A stretch of 39,025 nucleotides of DNA, from the NCBI GenBank assembly GCA_910592005.1, contig CAJVPP010000236.1, forward strand, positions 1-39,025, given 5' to 3'. The notes under the pieces are model-generated. The model saw only the letters and a program-made list of their open reading frames with translations, was not told the DNA's origin and searched no databases. Position numbers and translations under genes: made by a program. This DNA comes from Funneliformis mosseae. Lineage: Eukaryota; Glomeromycota; Glomeromycetes; Glomerales; Glomeraceae. Shown piece by piece: positions 22,976 to 34,488 of the stretch (position 1 is its first letter; the number at the start of each line of letters is the position of its first letter).

Positions 22976-25900
22976 AAAAATAGAAAAAAAATTTATAAAG
23001 TAACAACATATTATTATACAATATGACCAAATCTATAAATATGATAGTAAATTATATCCATATCTATATATATTATAGTAGAGTAGTCTATTTATTTATA
23101 AGTGTTCACTGCCTGTCAAAACAGAGATTGTTATATGTAAATCATGGACTTACTCAGAAATTAATTGTAAACATATAATTACCGTTTTTACAAACCAATT
23201 CATTTTTATATTTCCGATGTGACACACACATATTGTTGTATTGTTATGAACATACGATTTTTCAATTCTTTCATGAAAAGTGGTAATCTCATTTATGTAA
23301 GTGGTTATGAAATAAACATCGGAAGCTTGCTCTCATGACAAGGGATTTTGTTTGTGAAAAGGCTAAAATCGAAGGGCGGCAGCGAGGTCAATCAATTATT
23401 GAGATTGATAAGATTGAAAGTCCAAAAATGTATGGAATTTCGACTGTATGAATGATGAATTCAAAGAAAGGAAAGATGAGGTGACATATTTAATATAAAC
23501 ATAAATCAATCTTCAACAGTGGGAGAGGTCAGGCTATACAAATTATACAATGGGATTAAGAAGTGATCACTGTCCTACATTTGTGTAACACAAACGCATA
23601 TCCAGGAAATAAAAAGAAAAATACGAGTCATATCTCATTTATTTCGACAATTGCTTGTCTCGCTTCCTTTTTTACGCACCTAATTACTTATTTTATTTAT
23701 TTATTATTATCATTTATTATTTTTTTTTTATTTTTTTTTTTTGAATTTTCCTGTCATCATCGGAATGGTTAGATCAATGCAATGAATGTATTTATGAAAA
23801 ATGGCAAAAGTTTAAGAAAAGAAAAAACAAACAAATCGGCTAGAAAACGTGTTGATCTGATATTTCTTAATTGGAAAAAATGATAATGAAAAATAAACTT
23901 GTAAGGTTAATTAATCGATTAGATCTAACAAAACATAAAAGTTGTGTGAAAAGCCACCAAAAGGCACGGATGAGGGAATCACGTCAGAATTCGGAAAATG
24001 ATTTGATATCGGTTATTCCCTCATAAAACACGCGCTTTTCTGATTTGATTGAATCCTGCAATCCTATATTTACATAATTCAGAAAAACGTGAAAATTTTA
24101 AAATATAGTAATCTGATCAAATCATCTTATCACCTCTTATCACATACTGTACATTATAAAGAAGTGACTTCATATTTTTTTTTTAATACTCCAAGTCTTA
24201 TAATGATACAATGAAACGCACATGATCACAGGTTTACAGCCTTGCTTCCTTGTCATTTTTGAAAGATTTGCTCCCGCATTTCTTACTTTGTATTAGGTGA
24301 CTTTTGATTTGTAAAAAATAAAAAAAAAAATGCATGACAATTTTAATTGACCAATTCTCGAATGCCGTATTGTATGACAGTTTAGGAATAGGTAAAATAG
24401 TTCTTTAAAAGTTTTCATGAATCCGGTTGCACGCATGAAAGTTTATTGTTTGTGAGAATTCTATGCGAACACAAATTTCATACGAATCAACAGATCCTTA
24501 ATATATTCACGATACGCGTGAATGTTTCGATTTTTTTTTTTTTTTTTTTTGTTGTTGCCCTAGGTTCTTTGGTAACAGAAACACACACTATCACTGGAAC
24601 ATGGTAAATTAGCTAACTCGCGAATTGCGTAATAATCACATTTAAACATGCCAATCTTCGGCGAAGTTTAGCCCCAACGGTAGACATATCGGTATTCGCG
24701 CGTCCCCAAACATCAAACAAAAAAACACCGAAAGACCCTTTGAAACCACGTTACAAAAAAGATATTGAATGTAATATAAAATACAACATAAATAATTTAG
24801 CCGAAAAAAGCATCGTTTGATCATGTGATCATCGTATCACTTTCAAACAATACCAAATGGTAAAAGTGATTGAAAGTTACCGGCGGGATGCGATTTGAGG
24901 ACTCATTCACAATGCGGTTTTAACAATCTACGCATAACACCGTGGATGAAAATTTATCCGCCGTGAATACCGTAATTCTCTCAAAATCTGATGATTAGTT
25001 GGTTACGCCTAATGTAAGGTTTATCCATGTAAAGGTATATGCATCCTTGTGCCCTGTCAAAATTTTATATCAAAGGAAGATGTGACACAGCATCAGCTTA
25101 TAATCATTATATGTAAACATGCTATTCTCCATTATTATTTGATGCTCGCTGATCACGTGGTGATCATATGGGGGTAATTATTAAATATCCGACTCGTTGT
25201 TTCACCCCCTATTCTACTAAAAGAAAAAAAAAAAAAATATAAAAAGTCTGGAAGGGAAGAATTTCTTTGGTATCAAAGTAATGTAAAAAGAGGAATTTGT
25301 TTAAGGAAATGATTGATCATCGTATTATTCTACCGGCGTATTTTTTTTTTCTTCATGGAACTGTGTCACCGCTTGTATGTGAAGAATTACACAGCCCATT
25401 TTCATATAAGTGGATGGGGTTTAGTGACATTTAGGAACATAATGATAGTAACGATAATACCTTTTTTTTTATAAAAAAAAAAAAAAAATAAACTAACTAA
25501 ATTAATATAGATGAAGTTGTTTTAAGGTTGGGATTTTTTTCGGAAAGTGCCAAACGGCTCATTAAAGAAATTCCCCCACAATTTTAAACTTTGAATGGAC
25601 CCATCAATCAGTGTATATTTAGTATGTTGGTGAGTAATATCGGTGGAAATGTTATTGATTGATTGGAAGATCTCAAAAATGATCCCCACCCTCCTTTACC
25701 ACCACCCTATTATCTAATAATATTATCTAATAATCTTATGAATAATATATATTTTTTTTTTTTTGTTTTATTTCAAAAAAAAAAATTTGAGTGGTCAGTA
25801 CCAAATCATTTTAAGAATTAAAAAAGGGAATTGAATTACTTCCAATTGGTCTTTATTAAAAAAAAAAAAAATAAAAAATAACAAAATAACATGAATAATA

Positions 25901-26856
25901 GACCAATTATTCATTCTCACATGATGTTATTATAAAGGAGACAATTTACACGTACCAATATAAGAGGATGGTTAATTTACCCTCACCAATCATGCTCCTC
26001 GGAAGAATCGGTTTGTTTTCTATTCTTGGTTTAATAAAAAAAAAAGTCCTCGTTTTTAATCATGTAAATTCTTGAATTCAATTAAAATCTGGATGGTGAA
26101 ATAATATTCTCATGAAACTAATAAATGCGCACAGATCAAGTTGCTTATTTCCCTATTAAAGTTTAGTAATCTTTTTGATTGTTCTCCCTCTGCGTGCTTT
26201 GAAATAATACATTATCAATAGTTAGATCCCCTAAAAATCCCCTATACCCCCTAAATCACAGATGTAAATAAACAAGTGTGAAAATCTCCCAATCCCACAT
26301 GATGAACGTTAGAGTCATCCGAGTCGACCGAAAAAAAAAAATTGCTTGTTACACGAGAAAATTCTTTTTTGTGCAGTTAATATAAATTTTTTTTTTTTTG
26401 ATTTAAAAAAAAATTTATTTATAGAATCAATTAAACTTTTAAGAAAACAATTGCTTACCTAATAGCTGACAAAATATATTGAGTGTTAAATATGGTAATG
26501 AAGTTTCATTGCGGTTCAGCATTCAATCAAATATCAAAAATGTTTTTTTTTATTCTATGGACATCTCCGAATGAAAAAAATTTTTTTTTGGTAAACAAAC
26601 AAACTGATTATCACCTAAAACGAATCCATTATCCTTTCTCCACAATTTTAAATTAAAAAAAAAAATTTTTTTCTTAATTAAGATTCATTGTTGTTTTTTT
26701 TTGCTCTATCATTTTCAAAATTAAAATTTAAAAATAAGGATGATACAGTAAACCATTTTTATTTATTTTTTACATCAAAAAAGGGATGTCATTGTTATTT
26801 TTTAATTTGGCGTGAATATCGGTAATTGGACAAACATTGAACGAATGATAAAATAA
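22516..26856. other. Long upstream intergenic region with A/T homopolymers
   Basis: About 4.3 kb between the start of the zinc-finger gene and the end of the PTPA gene. It holds very long homopolymers (about 32 T at 22755-22786, about 31 A at 22942-22972) and many shorter ones. It also holds repeated TGATCA palindromes (separate entry). No open stretch here has protein-like content. It probably contains the 5' UTR and promoter of the zinc-finger gene and the short 3' UTR of PTPA. A non-coding transcript cannot be excluded. Confidence 0.6.
23564..25319. promoter_or_regulatory. Cluster of TGATCA palindromes upstream of the zinc-finger gene
   Basis: TGATCA occurs at 23564, 24114, 24223, 24818, 24826, 25150, 25161 and 25314. 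Two pairs are arranged as larger inverted repeats: TGATCATGTGATCA at 24818-24831, and TGATCACGTGGTGATCA at 25150-25166, whose centre includes an E-box core CACGTG. The spacing and the pairing suggest binding sites for a dimeric factor. No factor can be named from the sequence, and some of these may be chance. Confidence 0.3.
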
Positions 26857-28236
26857 TTATAAACTACTTTCATCTATTATACCATTATATTCTTTGAAGG
26901 GTAGTAAACTACCAAATAAAACATGTTGAACTATAGGAAATTTTTTTAATACATCTGCAATGAACATTTTTAATAATCCTGAATTGACCTTTGTCCAACT
27001 TATAACTCCTGAAATCTCGTGTAATAATGGTGAATGTTCATGAAATGGCCCTCTTTTAATCTGATAAAAAAAAATACATCACGTAATTATTGTTTGTTTG
27101 TTTGTTTGTTTGTTTGATGATTATGATTTATATTATTATTACCTCGTGTATGTATTTAATACACTCAAAGTAAATGTATTCGCCTGCATACATATTAACT
27201 AGATCTGCTGATAGTATTGATTTTGGTTTAAGATTTCGATGATCTAACAAGGGTTACCATTTAACAAGTTTTAATTTATCATACAACCTTCTTAATTGGA
27301 AAATAAAAAAAAAAATCTGATGATATACCTCTTAATTGTGCGCTTCCCCAATAATAAGAAAGGAATTGATGATCATCCAATCCCCAAACTCCATGACTAC
27401 CAGCTGGTTCAAGCATGTATACGCGTTGCAATCGTCTTACCAAACTTAAATATCTAAATCATAAAATAAATAAATATATATATATATATTTATTTCATTC
27501 AAAAAATGACCATAATTAAAATAATCACTTTGTGAATATCTTTATCACGATTGCTGTGTAATCCTCTCGTTGAAATACTCCTATTAGATTCAAACAACAT
27601 AACCAAGTTACAAAACTCAATTCATGTCCACTTCCATAATCAATCCTTGTAGCATTTCCAAATCCTCCTTTAAAATATGGGACAAGTTCAACAATAGCAC
27701 CATGTACATGCGTTGGTAATAATCTATCTTGATGCAATCGAACTGCATTCTATCATGAAGAAAGGGTCATGGTCAAAATTTGTGTAAACCTTTATAAAAC
27801 TTCACTTGATACGTTTTTATCGTGCTCTACCTGTTCCAAGCGAGTAACCCATGTGCGAAATGCTTTGTTACCAAACCTTTGAGGTGTGGGTAAAGGTGGA
27901 ATTTCGTCAATCCATGACGTTAATGTTTCTAACAAATTGATCACATTTTGTGTCATCTATAATATGTCAAAATCAATTACTTTACCTTTGAAATGGAAAT
28001 AAATCTTTCTATTCAACTTTTTTTCTTTGCTATACACATACCTCTGAGACGTGACAAGGTTTAGAATTCCCTTGATTTATGACACTTTCATTTAAAGATT
28101 TGGTGAATTTTATTAACCTTAAATAGGCTTCAGATCGTACCCATTTGTCAACATCAGCTTGATTGTTAATTCGTTTAATCGGTTCAATAAACTCGTGTTC
28201 AGTTGAAATCGTAAAATTATTGCTTTGGTCTGCCAT
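26857..28236 (-). CDS. PTPA: Serine/threonine-protein phosphatase 2A activator (PTPA/RRD)
   Basis: Peptidyl-prolyl isomerase-like chaperone that activates PP2A catalytic subunits and helps load their metals and assemble holoenzymes, in cytosol and nucleus. Six exons: 28236-28042, 27956-27831, 27749-27529, 27453-27329, 27243-27143 and 27060-26857, all with GT..AG introns of 75-85 nt. They give 323 residues, a usual length for the family without a long tail. Signature blocks appear in order: [14 protein letters not shown], then [20 protein letters not shown] (131-150, the nucleotide-binding region), [31 protein letters not shown], and VLFGSLLPF near the end. No stop or frameshift interrupts the joined exons. 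Yeast has two paralogues (RRD1, RRD2), and I cannot decide which this equals. It shares a 149-bp divergent promoter with ELP5. Intron 5 contains a (TTTG)n microsatellite. Confidence 0.96.
27090..27116. repeat. TTTG microsatellite in PTPA intron 5
   Basis: About six tandem TTTG/TGTT units inside the fifth intron of the PTPA gene. Likely length-variable and without coding effect. Confidence 0.85.
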
Positions 28237-28385
28237 CAATAATTTAAAATCAAAAGGTTTTTCAACCCATTTTCACACGTTGCAAATATTGCATATATCA
28301 CGTGATAGATTTATCATCTTAAGTAATCCGATTATCTGATAAAAATAAATAAAAAAATATTCTTCCTTTTTTAATGTTTTAAAAT
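28237..28385. promoter_or_regulatory. Divergent promoter between PTPA and ELP5 with a CACGTG palindrome
   Basis: Only 149 bp separate the two ATGs, so both genes must be driven from here. A perfect 12-base palindrome TATCACGTGATA lies at 28296-28307, roughly central. Its core TCACGTGA is the classical site of bHLH factors such as yeast Cbf1. Being symmetrical, it could serve both directions. A T-rich tract lies on the ELP5 side. Confidence 0.6.
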
Positions 28386-30008
28386 ATGACCACACCTTTA
28401 TTAGAACGTCTTTTAAATTGCAAAGAGTCCACAAACTTTATTATCATAGAAGATACAGTTTCGCAGTCCGGATATATACTATTGAAAGAATTTATCAAAG
28501 AGGTCGCAGTAAAACAGTATGTATTTGTTTTACCCAATTCTTTATATATATATATATTTTTTTTTTCCAATTATTTCATATTCATCGAACCATTTTCTTT
28601 TTTCCGATAGAGACCATCGAGTTGTACTATTATGTTTTGAAATATCTCCCAAATGGCTCTTGGAAAATATCGACCCACAACAAAAGTATTTGACATTTCA
28701 AATGTTGATTGACCATTTAAGAGGGATAATTTGAATCGTAATATATTTTAACTAAACAGTATAGAGATATTTGACGCATACTCGAAATCTGAAGCATATG
28801 ACCTTGAAGATGATATCACCCTTACTGATTCATGTGATAATTATAATTTCATAAAAAATTTCAATGATTTGTCAGAAATTACAAACATCATTAAAGATAC
28901 CATTCACAAAAGTATTTATGATTTAGTAATGAAAATTTCCTTTAAGTCTTCTTCATTTTTAATGTTATGTTTCTTTTTATTTAGTGTCATCTTATAATTA
29001 CACCATAATAATCGATTCGATCTCGCCTCTGCTTTTAATTTCTACTTCATCAACGTTAAATTTTCTACAAAGTATATCATCATGTTTAACAATGTTGGGT
29101 AAGGCTTTATTTCAATTTCTCATTCAGTATCATCAGTGAATAATAACATTATATATAGATTTTATATTTATTTATTAATTAATTAATTTATTTATTTTAA
29201 TATCCCTTATGAAAAGACACAAACATTAATCGTGTGATAGCGGTATACCATTCTGATATACCTAATTACCCAACCTCCGGAACATCGGGTTATCTTAACG
29301 TAAGAAACACCTTGTCATACCATATAGCATCAACTACAATCATAATTAAAAATACTGAACAATTTCGCAAAGGATTAACTTCGCCTGGTTATATTACAAC
29401 GGAAAATCACGCGATAATTAACGCGTATATGAATGCTCCCGAAGGTTCTATTTGTATTATAGAACACAGAAAAAGATCTGGAAGAGTTTTGTATGAGGTA
29501 AAATCAATCATTTAAGAGAAAGGGAAGAAATAATTATTGATATTTTTTTTTGTTTCTATAGATCAATTCATATAATATTACCGAATCATCCGATAATATT
29601 GTAATTCAATTAGTCAAAGACATGAAAGATGACATAGAGCCTGAGAATTATACAGTACGTGTAATTTAAACATACCTTAAGATATTTACTCGACATTGAT
29701 AATATTTTACATTTATTAGCCGGATCCGACTACTGCGAATTTGTTATTTAATTTATCATTAACTGAATCACAGAAAAAAGCAAAAAATGAACTCGTTCTA
29801 CCATATGTTAAGATACAAGGTAAATACATTCATTTATTATTATCATCATCATTATTATTATTATTAATGGAATGTCGAAATCCTTTTTAAAGATCAATAT
29901 AAAGATAATCATCATGAGAGTGTTGTTACCGGTGGAAATATATTTTATGAACCTGATAAAGACGATGATTTTGATGATGAGGATCCCGATGAAGATTTGT
30001 CAATATGA
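28386..30008 (+). CDS. ELP5: Elongator complex subunit Elp5
   Basis: Subunit of the Elp4-Elp5-Elp6 RecA-like ring of Elongator, which modifies the wobble uridine (U34) of tRNAs. Eight exons: 28386-28516, 28611-28685, 28760-28911, 28985-29098, 29217-29497, 29562-29654, 29720-29819 and 29893-30008, with introns of 64-118 nt. The phases join without a break into 353 residues. Family marks: an N-terminal RecA-like half with an EISPKWLLENI segment and a YTIIIDSISPLLL strand (no Walker A, as expected for Elp5), a central VIAVYHSDIPNYP segment, then FNLSLTESQKKAKNELVLPY close to the C terminus, and an acidic tail ending DEDPDEDLSI. The NLSLTE...VLPY block and acidic tail are what identify it. The stop lies 96 bp from the stop of the convergent BTB gene. 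Confidence 0.9.
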
Positions 30009-30104
30009 TGAAATTCAATAATATTTATTTATGATATGAATGTAATAGTTTAAGATGCCTTGGTATTTATCATTAATCTGAGAAATTCGCGTTTTTGCCG
30101 CTTA

Positions 30105-31714
30105 TTATAATGCTATGCTCTTTTCATCCGGTAAAAATTCTCTTTTATAATTAAATCCTCTCTCTGAACTAAAGGCTTCACATTTAAGCATTTCCATTTC
30201 AATACATCCATCCTTAACGAGTAATCTTAATATGGCTTTTGTAACGTAAAGCGTTAAATATCTACCACCATGATGATCACTTTTCATCAGGTGTAATAAC
30301 TTTTCGGTATTTGATAACGCTTCTAAAGAACACTTATTGCTATCAATTTCAAATGCGCAAGTATCCGGTGAATGAATGCCTGTAACGATTTCTTCCGAGG
30401 CTTTAATAGATTTTGCAATGTTTTTAAGTTTTTTCATATCCTTATCGGATAGGGACAGCTCCAAAGTTGGTCGCGATGGCAACATTCTCGAAAAATGAAT
30501 AGGTGTGGTGGGATTTGTAATGGGTGTAGTTGTTGCTGTCATAGGAGATGACGGAGCCCCATATCTACAAATTAGATGAACATTATGTACCTCAACCAAT
30601 AACACATAAACGCCCCCTTCTTTATTTTTATACATGACGTGACTTGTGGATGACCCCGTGGAAAAAACGCTGCTTTCTTCTGATATCATATTATCACCAA
30701 TATTATTCTCTAGTAATAAAACGCTCGCATGTCTAATATCTTTTAATCGAAACAATATCTCATTTTTCGCGCTATCATCTTTGGCGAATCCATTCACCGT
30801 CATACTAGATGCCAATAACTTTTCAGTTAACCCTTTTAAATGATAAAATCGCGAATCTTTGAGTAAATTTTGTCTATGAATTTCATCTTTAATCCCAATC
30901 TCATAACCTTGAAGGTATCGTAAGATATCAGAAAATAATTCTGGATCACGATCAAGTATAGGTGGTGGCATTGATGGTGGCAAAGGGATTGGTGGCATTC
31001 CTGATGGTTCCCATCCATATCCAAAACCTGATAAAATATAATTGAAAGGGTTTTTTGTTAGAAAGGAAAAAAAAAAAAAGTAGAAATAAAAAAGTAACAA
31101 TGATGATAATCTAAGTTTTAATGATATTTACCAAAAGATGTAAAGAAATTTGGTGCGTCACGCTTTTCTAAAATCTCCCTTTCAACTCGAAAAACTTTTC
31201 CTCCAACATTGACAATATAATTTGACCGTAATTGTGTTTTTAATTTCGATAAATTGTAATAATTTGCATCGGTAAAAAGGTCTGTATAATGAATCTTACG
31301 ACCATTCAAACATAATTTTGATGAAATTAGTCGCGTAGGTATATAAATACTTTTGGTTAAAAAAAGAAAAATTACCTCGTCACGAGGAGTTACATAATAA
31401 CCCCGCAAATGCTTTACCTATTTCAACAAGTAAAGTAAATTCTAAGATTTTTCCCTTTATAATATGTAATAAAGGCTCAAACTCGCAATATTTGACATTA
31501 GATTACCACTCACGATATCCTTAAATATCTCTGGGTCTCTATCATCAATAAACATTATCTTTGTACGCGACTCTTCTATATGAGAGGAGAACACGTCAGT
31601 GAAAAAGTTTGGGCTATCAGAGTAAAGAGCTGTAGTTGTCAACCTGAAAGTTTGACCACAAACTATTATAGTGTAGGTACCAATAGAATGTGCATTATGG
31701 AATAAATCTGACAT
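30105..31714 (-). CDS. Tandem BTB/POZ (T1-type) domain protein, Whi2-like
   Basis: Four exons, 31714-31514, 31417-31376 (only 42 nt), 31294-31132 and 31027-30105, join in phase to 442 residues. Two BTB/T1-type domains lie in tandem. The first (about 12-107) has YTIIVCGQTFRLTTTALYSD, FFTDVF, FIDDRDPEIFKDI and then HLRGYYVTP. The second (about 110-200) has YIVNVGGKVFRVEREILEK, APNFFTSF, PILDRDPELFSDILRYLQGY and RFYHLKGLTEKLL. A longer C-terminal part (about 200-442) ends GFNYKREFLP near the terminus. Such fungal proteins are related to KCTD-type adaptors and to yeast Whi2, which acts in stress and nutrient signalling. The partner here is unknown. The tiny second exon completes the first BTB domain. 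Start: the ATG at 31714 places the domain just inside the N terminus. Confidence 0.88.
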
Positions 31715-31938
31715 CGAGTAAAGGTTTTTTGAAAATAAATCTTTTCGGGTCGGAAACTATGAAAATCCCCATATATAGATAATACCTAACCAAATTTGGC
31801 TAAGGAAGAAATTGATCAAACGCACATGATTGTAGATTCAACTTCAAAACCCCGCAGTCACAAAAATTCTTGGACGTTTGATTTTAAATCACTTGTTTGT
31901 TCAACATTCTAAGCATCTTTCTACATAATTTGGTCAAC
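31715..31938. promoter_or_regulatory. Divergent promoter between the BTB gene and GET3
   Basis: Only 224 bp lie between the two start codons, so the promoters of both genes must overlap or abut. A TATATAGATA stretch lies at about 31772-31781. I see no CACGTG palindrome here, in contrast to the PTPA/ELP5 divergent region. Confidence 0.55.
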
Positions 31939-33660
31939 ATGGCGCATTCCTCTGACGAAGAATTCGAGAAACTCGAACCTACCTTACAAAATGTGTTGGA
32001 TCAAAAGTCTTTACACTGGATATTCGTTGGCGGGAAGGGTGGTGTCGGTAAGGTTCTTTATCAACTATTATGTTTCCCCAAAAAACTGTTATTTTTATAT
32101 AAAACACAATAAACACAACTCCTTCTGTCCTTCCGATCGCTTTTTTTTTTTTTTTTTTTCTTTTTCAGGTAAAACGACCACCTCATGTTCACTCGCTGTA
32201 CAATTGAGTAAAGTTAGAGAATCTGTTTTATTAATATCAACTGACCCAGCGCATAACCTTAGCGATGCCTTTGGGCAAAAATTTAGTAAAGAGGCTACAT
32301 TAGTGGACGGGTTTACAAATTTGTTCGCAATGGTATATGAACTTTCTCATTGAAATACATTAATTGTAAATTTTGATAGTTACATTTGATTAAATGACCC
32401 CCACCTTTTTTCATATTTGATTATTGCAGGAGATCGATCCAACATCATCGATTCAAGAGATGCTGGATCAATGTACATATATGTTTTCAATTATTATCAT
32501 AATATTCAAATGAGTTTATTCACGTTATTGATTTAATAATTTCGGGTTCGTTTTAATATTTAGCTGAACAACAAGGTGGTGGCGCTATGGGAGCTATGAT
32601 GCAAGACCTTGCATTCGCCATTCCCGGTGTTGACGAAGCTATGGGATTTGCTGAGGTCATGAAGTAAATATTTATTAATGATTTCTTTTGTAAAATCTTT
32701 TCTTTTTTATTTTCCTCTCATTTTATGTTTCTAATTAGCTTGTTTACTTAAATCATGATTTGATCTCCCAACCTTACAGGCAAGTAAAAACAATGGAATA
32801 TTCAGTAATTATCTTTGATACTGCGCCCACTGGACACACGTTGCGGTTTTTAAGCTTTCCCAGTGTTTTGGAAAAAGCATTGGCAAAGATTTCTCAATTA
32901 AGTGGACGGTTTGGACCAGTTTTTCAACAAGTAGGTTGATTAATTAGAAATCATATGACAAAGATAAATAAATCTTTTTACCTTTTTTTAAAAAATATAA
33001 TAATTAATAATAATAATAATCATTTTTGCAAATTATTTACCAATAGATGTCAGGTATGATGGGGTTGAATGCCAATCAAGAAGATATGTTTGGAAAACTT
33101 GAAGGAATGCGTGCCATTATTACGGAAGTCAATAATCAATTCAAAGATCCAGTGGGTTTTTATATTTTCTTTGAATATATGGTAGTCTAATTATCAAAAT
33201 GAGGTTGACTTTATTAATTTCCTTTATATATATTTAGGATAAAACGACATTCATCTGTGTATGCATTTCCGAGTTCTTATCTCTTTATGAGACCGAACGT
33301 ATGATTCAGGAATTGACTTCATATCAAATTGATACTCATAATATCGTTGTAAATCAACTATTATTCCCGCGGAAAGGTATGAATCTAATTTATAATTCAA
33401 AATATATATATTAAATATTAAATCTTATTTATTTATTTATTTATTTTTTAGATTCCAATTGTGAACAATGTCTAGTTCGACATAAAATGCAGCAAAAATA
33501 CTTGGATCAAATCTATGATCTCTATGAAGATTTCCATATTGTACTAATGCCTCTTTTAACAAAAGAAATACGTGGTACGCAAGATATCAAAGAATTTTCT
33601 GAAATGCTAGTTAAACCTTTTGTACCTCTAGATGATTCGTCAATGGATGATAGTCAATAA
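31939..33660 (+). CDS. GET3: ATPase GET3/ASNA1 (tail-anchored protein targeting)
   Basis: Cytosolic dimeric ATPase that captures tail-anchored membrane proteins and hands them to the ER receptor Get1/Get2. Eight exons: 31939-32047, 32169-32332, 32430-32472, 32564-32663, 32780-32930, 33047-33151, 33238-33376 and 33452-33660, with introns of 75-121 nt, joined in phase to 339 residues (typical for the family). Motifs: deviant Walker [11 protein letters not shown] at 31-40, split by intron 1; switch [13 protein letters not shown] at 60-71 with the catalytic Asp62; switch [14 protein letters not shown]; the client-binding insert with [20 protein letters not shown] and MSGMMGLN; and the dimer zinc motif CEQC at 274-277. 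An in-frame TTG-led extension exists upstream of the ATG at 31939, but the ATG start matches the family. No defect seen. Confidence 0.98.
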
Positions 33661-33917
33661 ACATAAAACATTAAAACACACAAGATGTAAAGTTTTAATA
33701 GTAAGATATATTTATTGGATAAGTATCGTTTAGATTTTTTTTTATTTTTTTTTTTTTTCTTATTTTTGGTATATCACTTTTTTTTCATTTGTTTTGTGTT
33801 TATAATCATTTTTCGTTTTAATTAAAGGAATAAAAATTTTTATTGGATCAGCCCACTATCAAAATTTTCATTTTCATGCATATATACTGTATATACATGA
33901 TTTAATAATTAAGAAAT
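33661..33917. other. 3' flank of GET3
   Basis: AT-rich and homopolymer-rich DNA following the GET3 stop, with several AATAAA-like words (for example AATAAA at 33656-33661 overlapping the stop, and GGAATAAAAATTTT near 33827). Probably the 3' UTR and polyadenylation region. Nothing else recognised. Confidence 0.55.
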
Positions 33918-34050
33918 GGGAGGTTTCTAGGAAAATCAGGTTCCGAGAAAATTTTTGACTAAAATTAAGAGTAACATCAAAACTAAAATGCAATAAAAAA
34001 TCTCAATTTTGTTAAAAAATTCCCGGAACCTGATTTCCTAGCAATCAACC
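33918..34050 (+). mobile_element. MITE family D, copy 1
   Basis: A 133 bp element with terminal inverted repeats containing CTAGGAAAATCAGGTTCCG at the left and, inverted, CTAGGAAATCAGGTTCCG at the right. The outermost bases differ (GGGAGGTTT versus GGTTGATTG). It is nearly identical, in reverse orientation, to the copy at 36674-36796; the pair differ by a few substitutions and a short indel. No coding capacity. Confidence 0.9.
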
Positions 34051-34332
34051 ATTTATGCCAACGTGAGTTTTAATAAAAGGACGAACTTCTGCACTGCCAA
34101 ATAACACATCATTAATGAACAAAATGAGTCAAAAGCTGTCAATTTTTTTTATGATTCCAGAAGTACGATTGATCCCATTATTTGATATACTAGAATATCA
34201 ACAACGGAAAGTGTAAAAGTTACTTAAAGTGTCTTTCATTTAACTTTTGAAATATTAGTATAAAGTGCGTTGCCGACAACCTTTAAGAATCTTACTTCCA
34301 AAACAGTATATCTCATCCTAGGACAATTATAT

Positions 34333-34488
34333 GGGACCTTTGCAATAGAAAAGGGGGAAACGGCTGGAAAAAATAAAAATTGAGTAAATGCTAAATCCGA
34401 ACATATTTTGACCTAAAAATCATATTTGGCATATAAAAGTAAAATTGATTTTTTCCGGCTGTTTCCACCTTTTCTATTGCAAGATCCC
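34333..34488 (+). mobile_element. MITE family C, copy 2
   Basis: A 156 bp element with inverted ends GGGACCTTTGCAATAGAAAA and, inverted from the right, GGGATCTTGCAATAGAAAAG. The match continues through the GGCTGGAAAAA/CCGGAAAAAA part. Its interior matches copy 1 (17796-17952) in reverse orientation almost base for base. It keeps C/G at several sites where copy 1 has T/A (for example GCCAAATATG versus GCTAAATATG). Lies in the gene-side compartment. Confidence 0.88.

Noticed and set aside
23563..23772. Open reading of 69 codons, hydrophobic with poly-Phe
   Set aside because: Begins at GTG and is made largely of T-rich homopolymer; no protein family content.
24642..24824. Minus-strand open reading of 60 codons
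   Set aside because: No family content and no flanking exons; in the middle of a long intergenic stretch.
28418..28734. Overlapping open readings in other frames across ELP5 exons 1-2
   Set aside because: They read through introns 1 and 2 of ELP5; the spliced frame gives the conserved protein.
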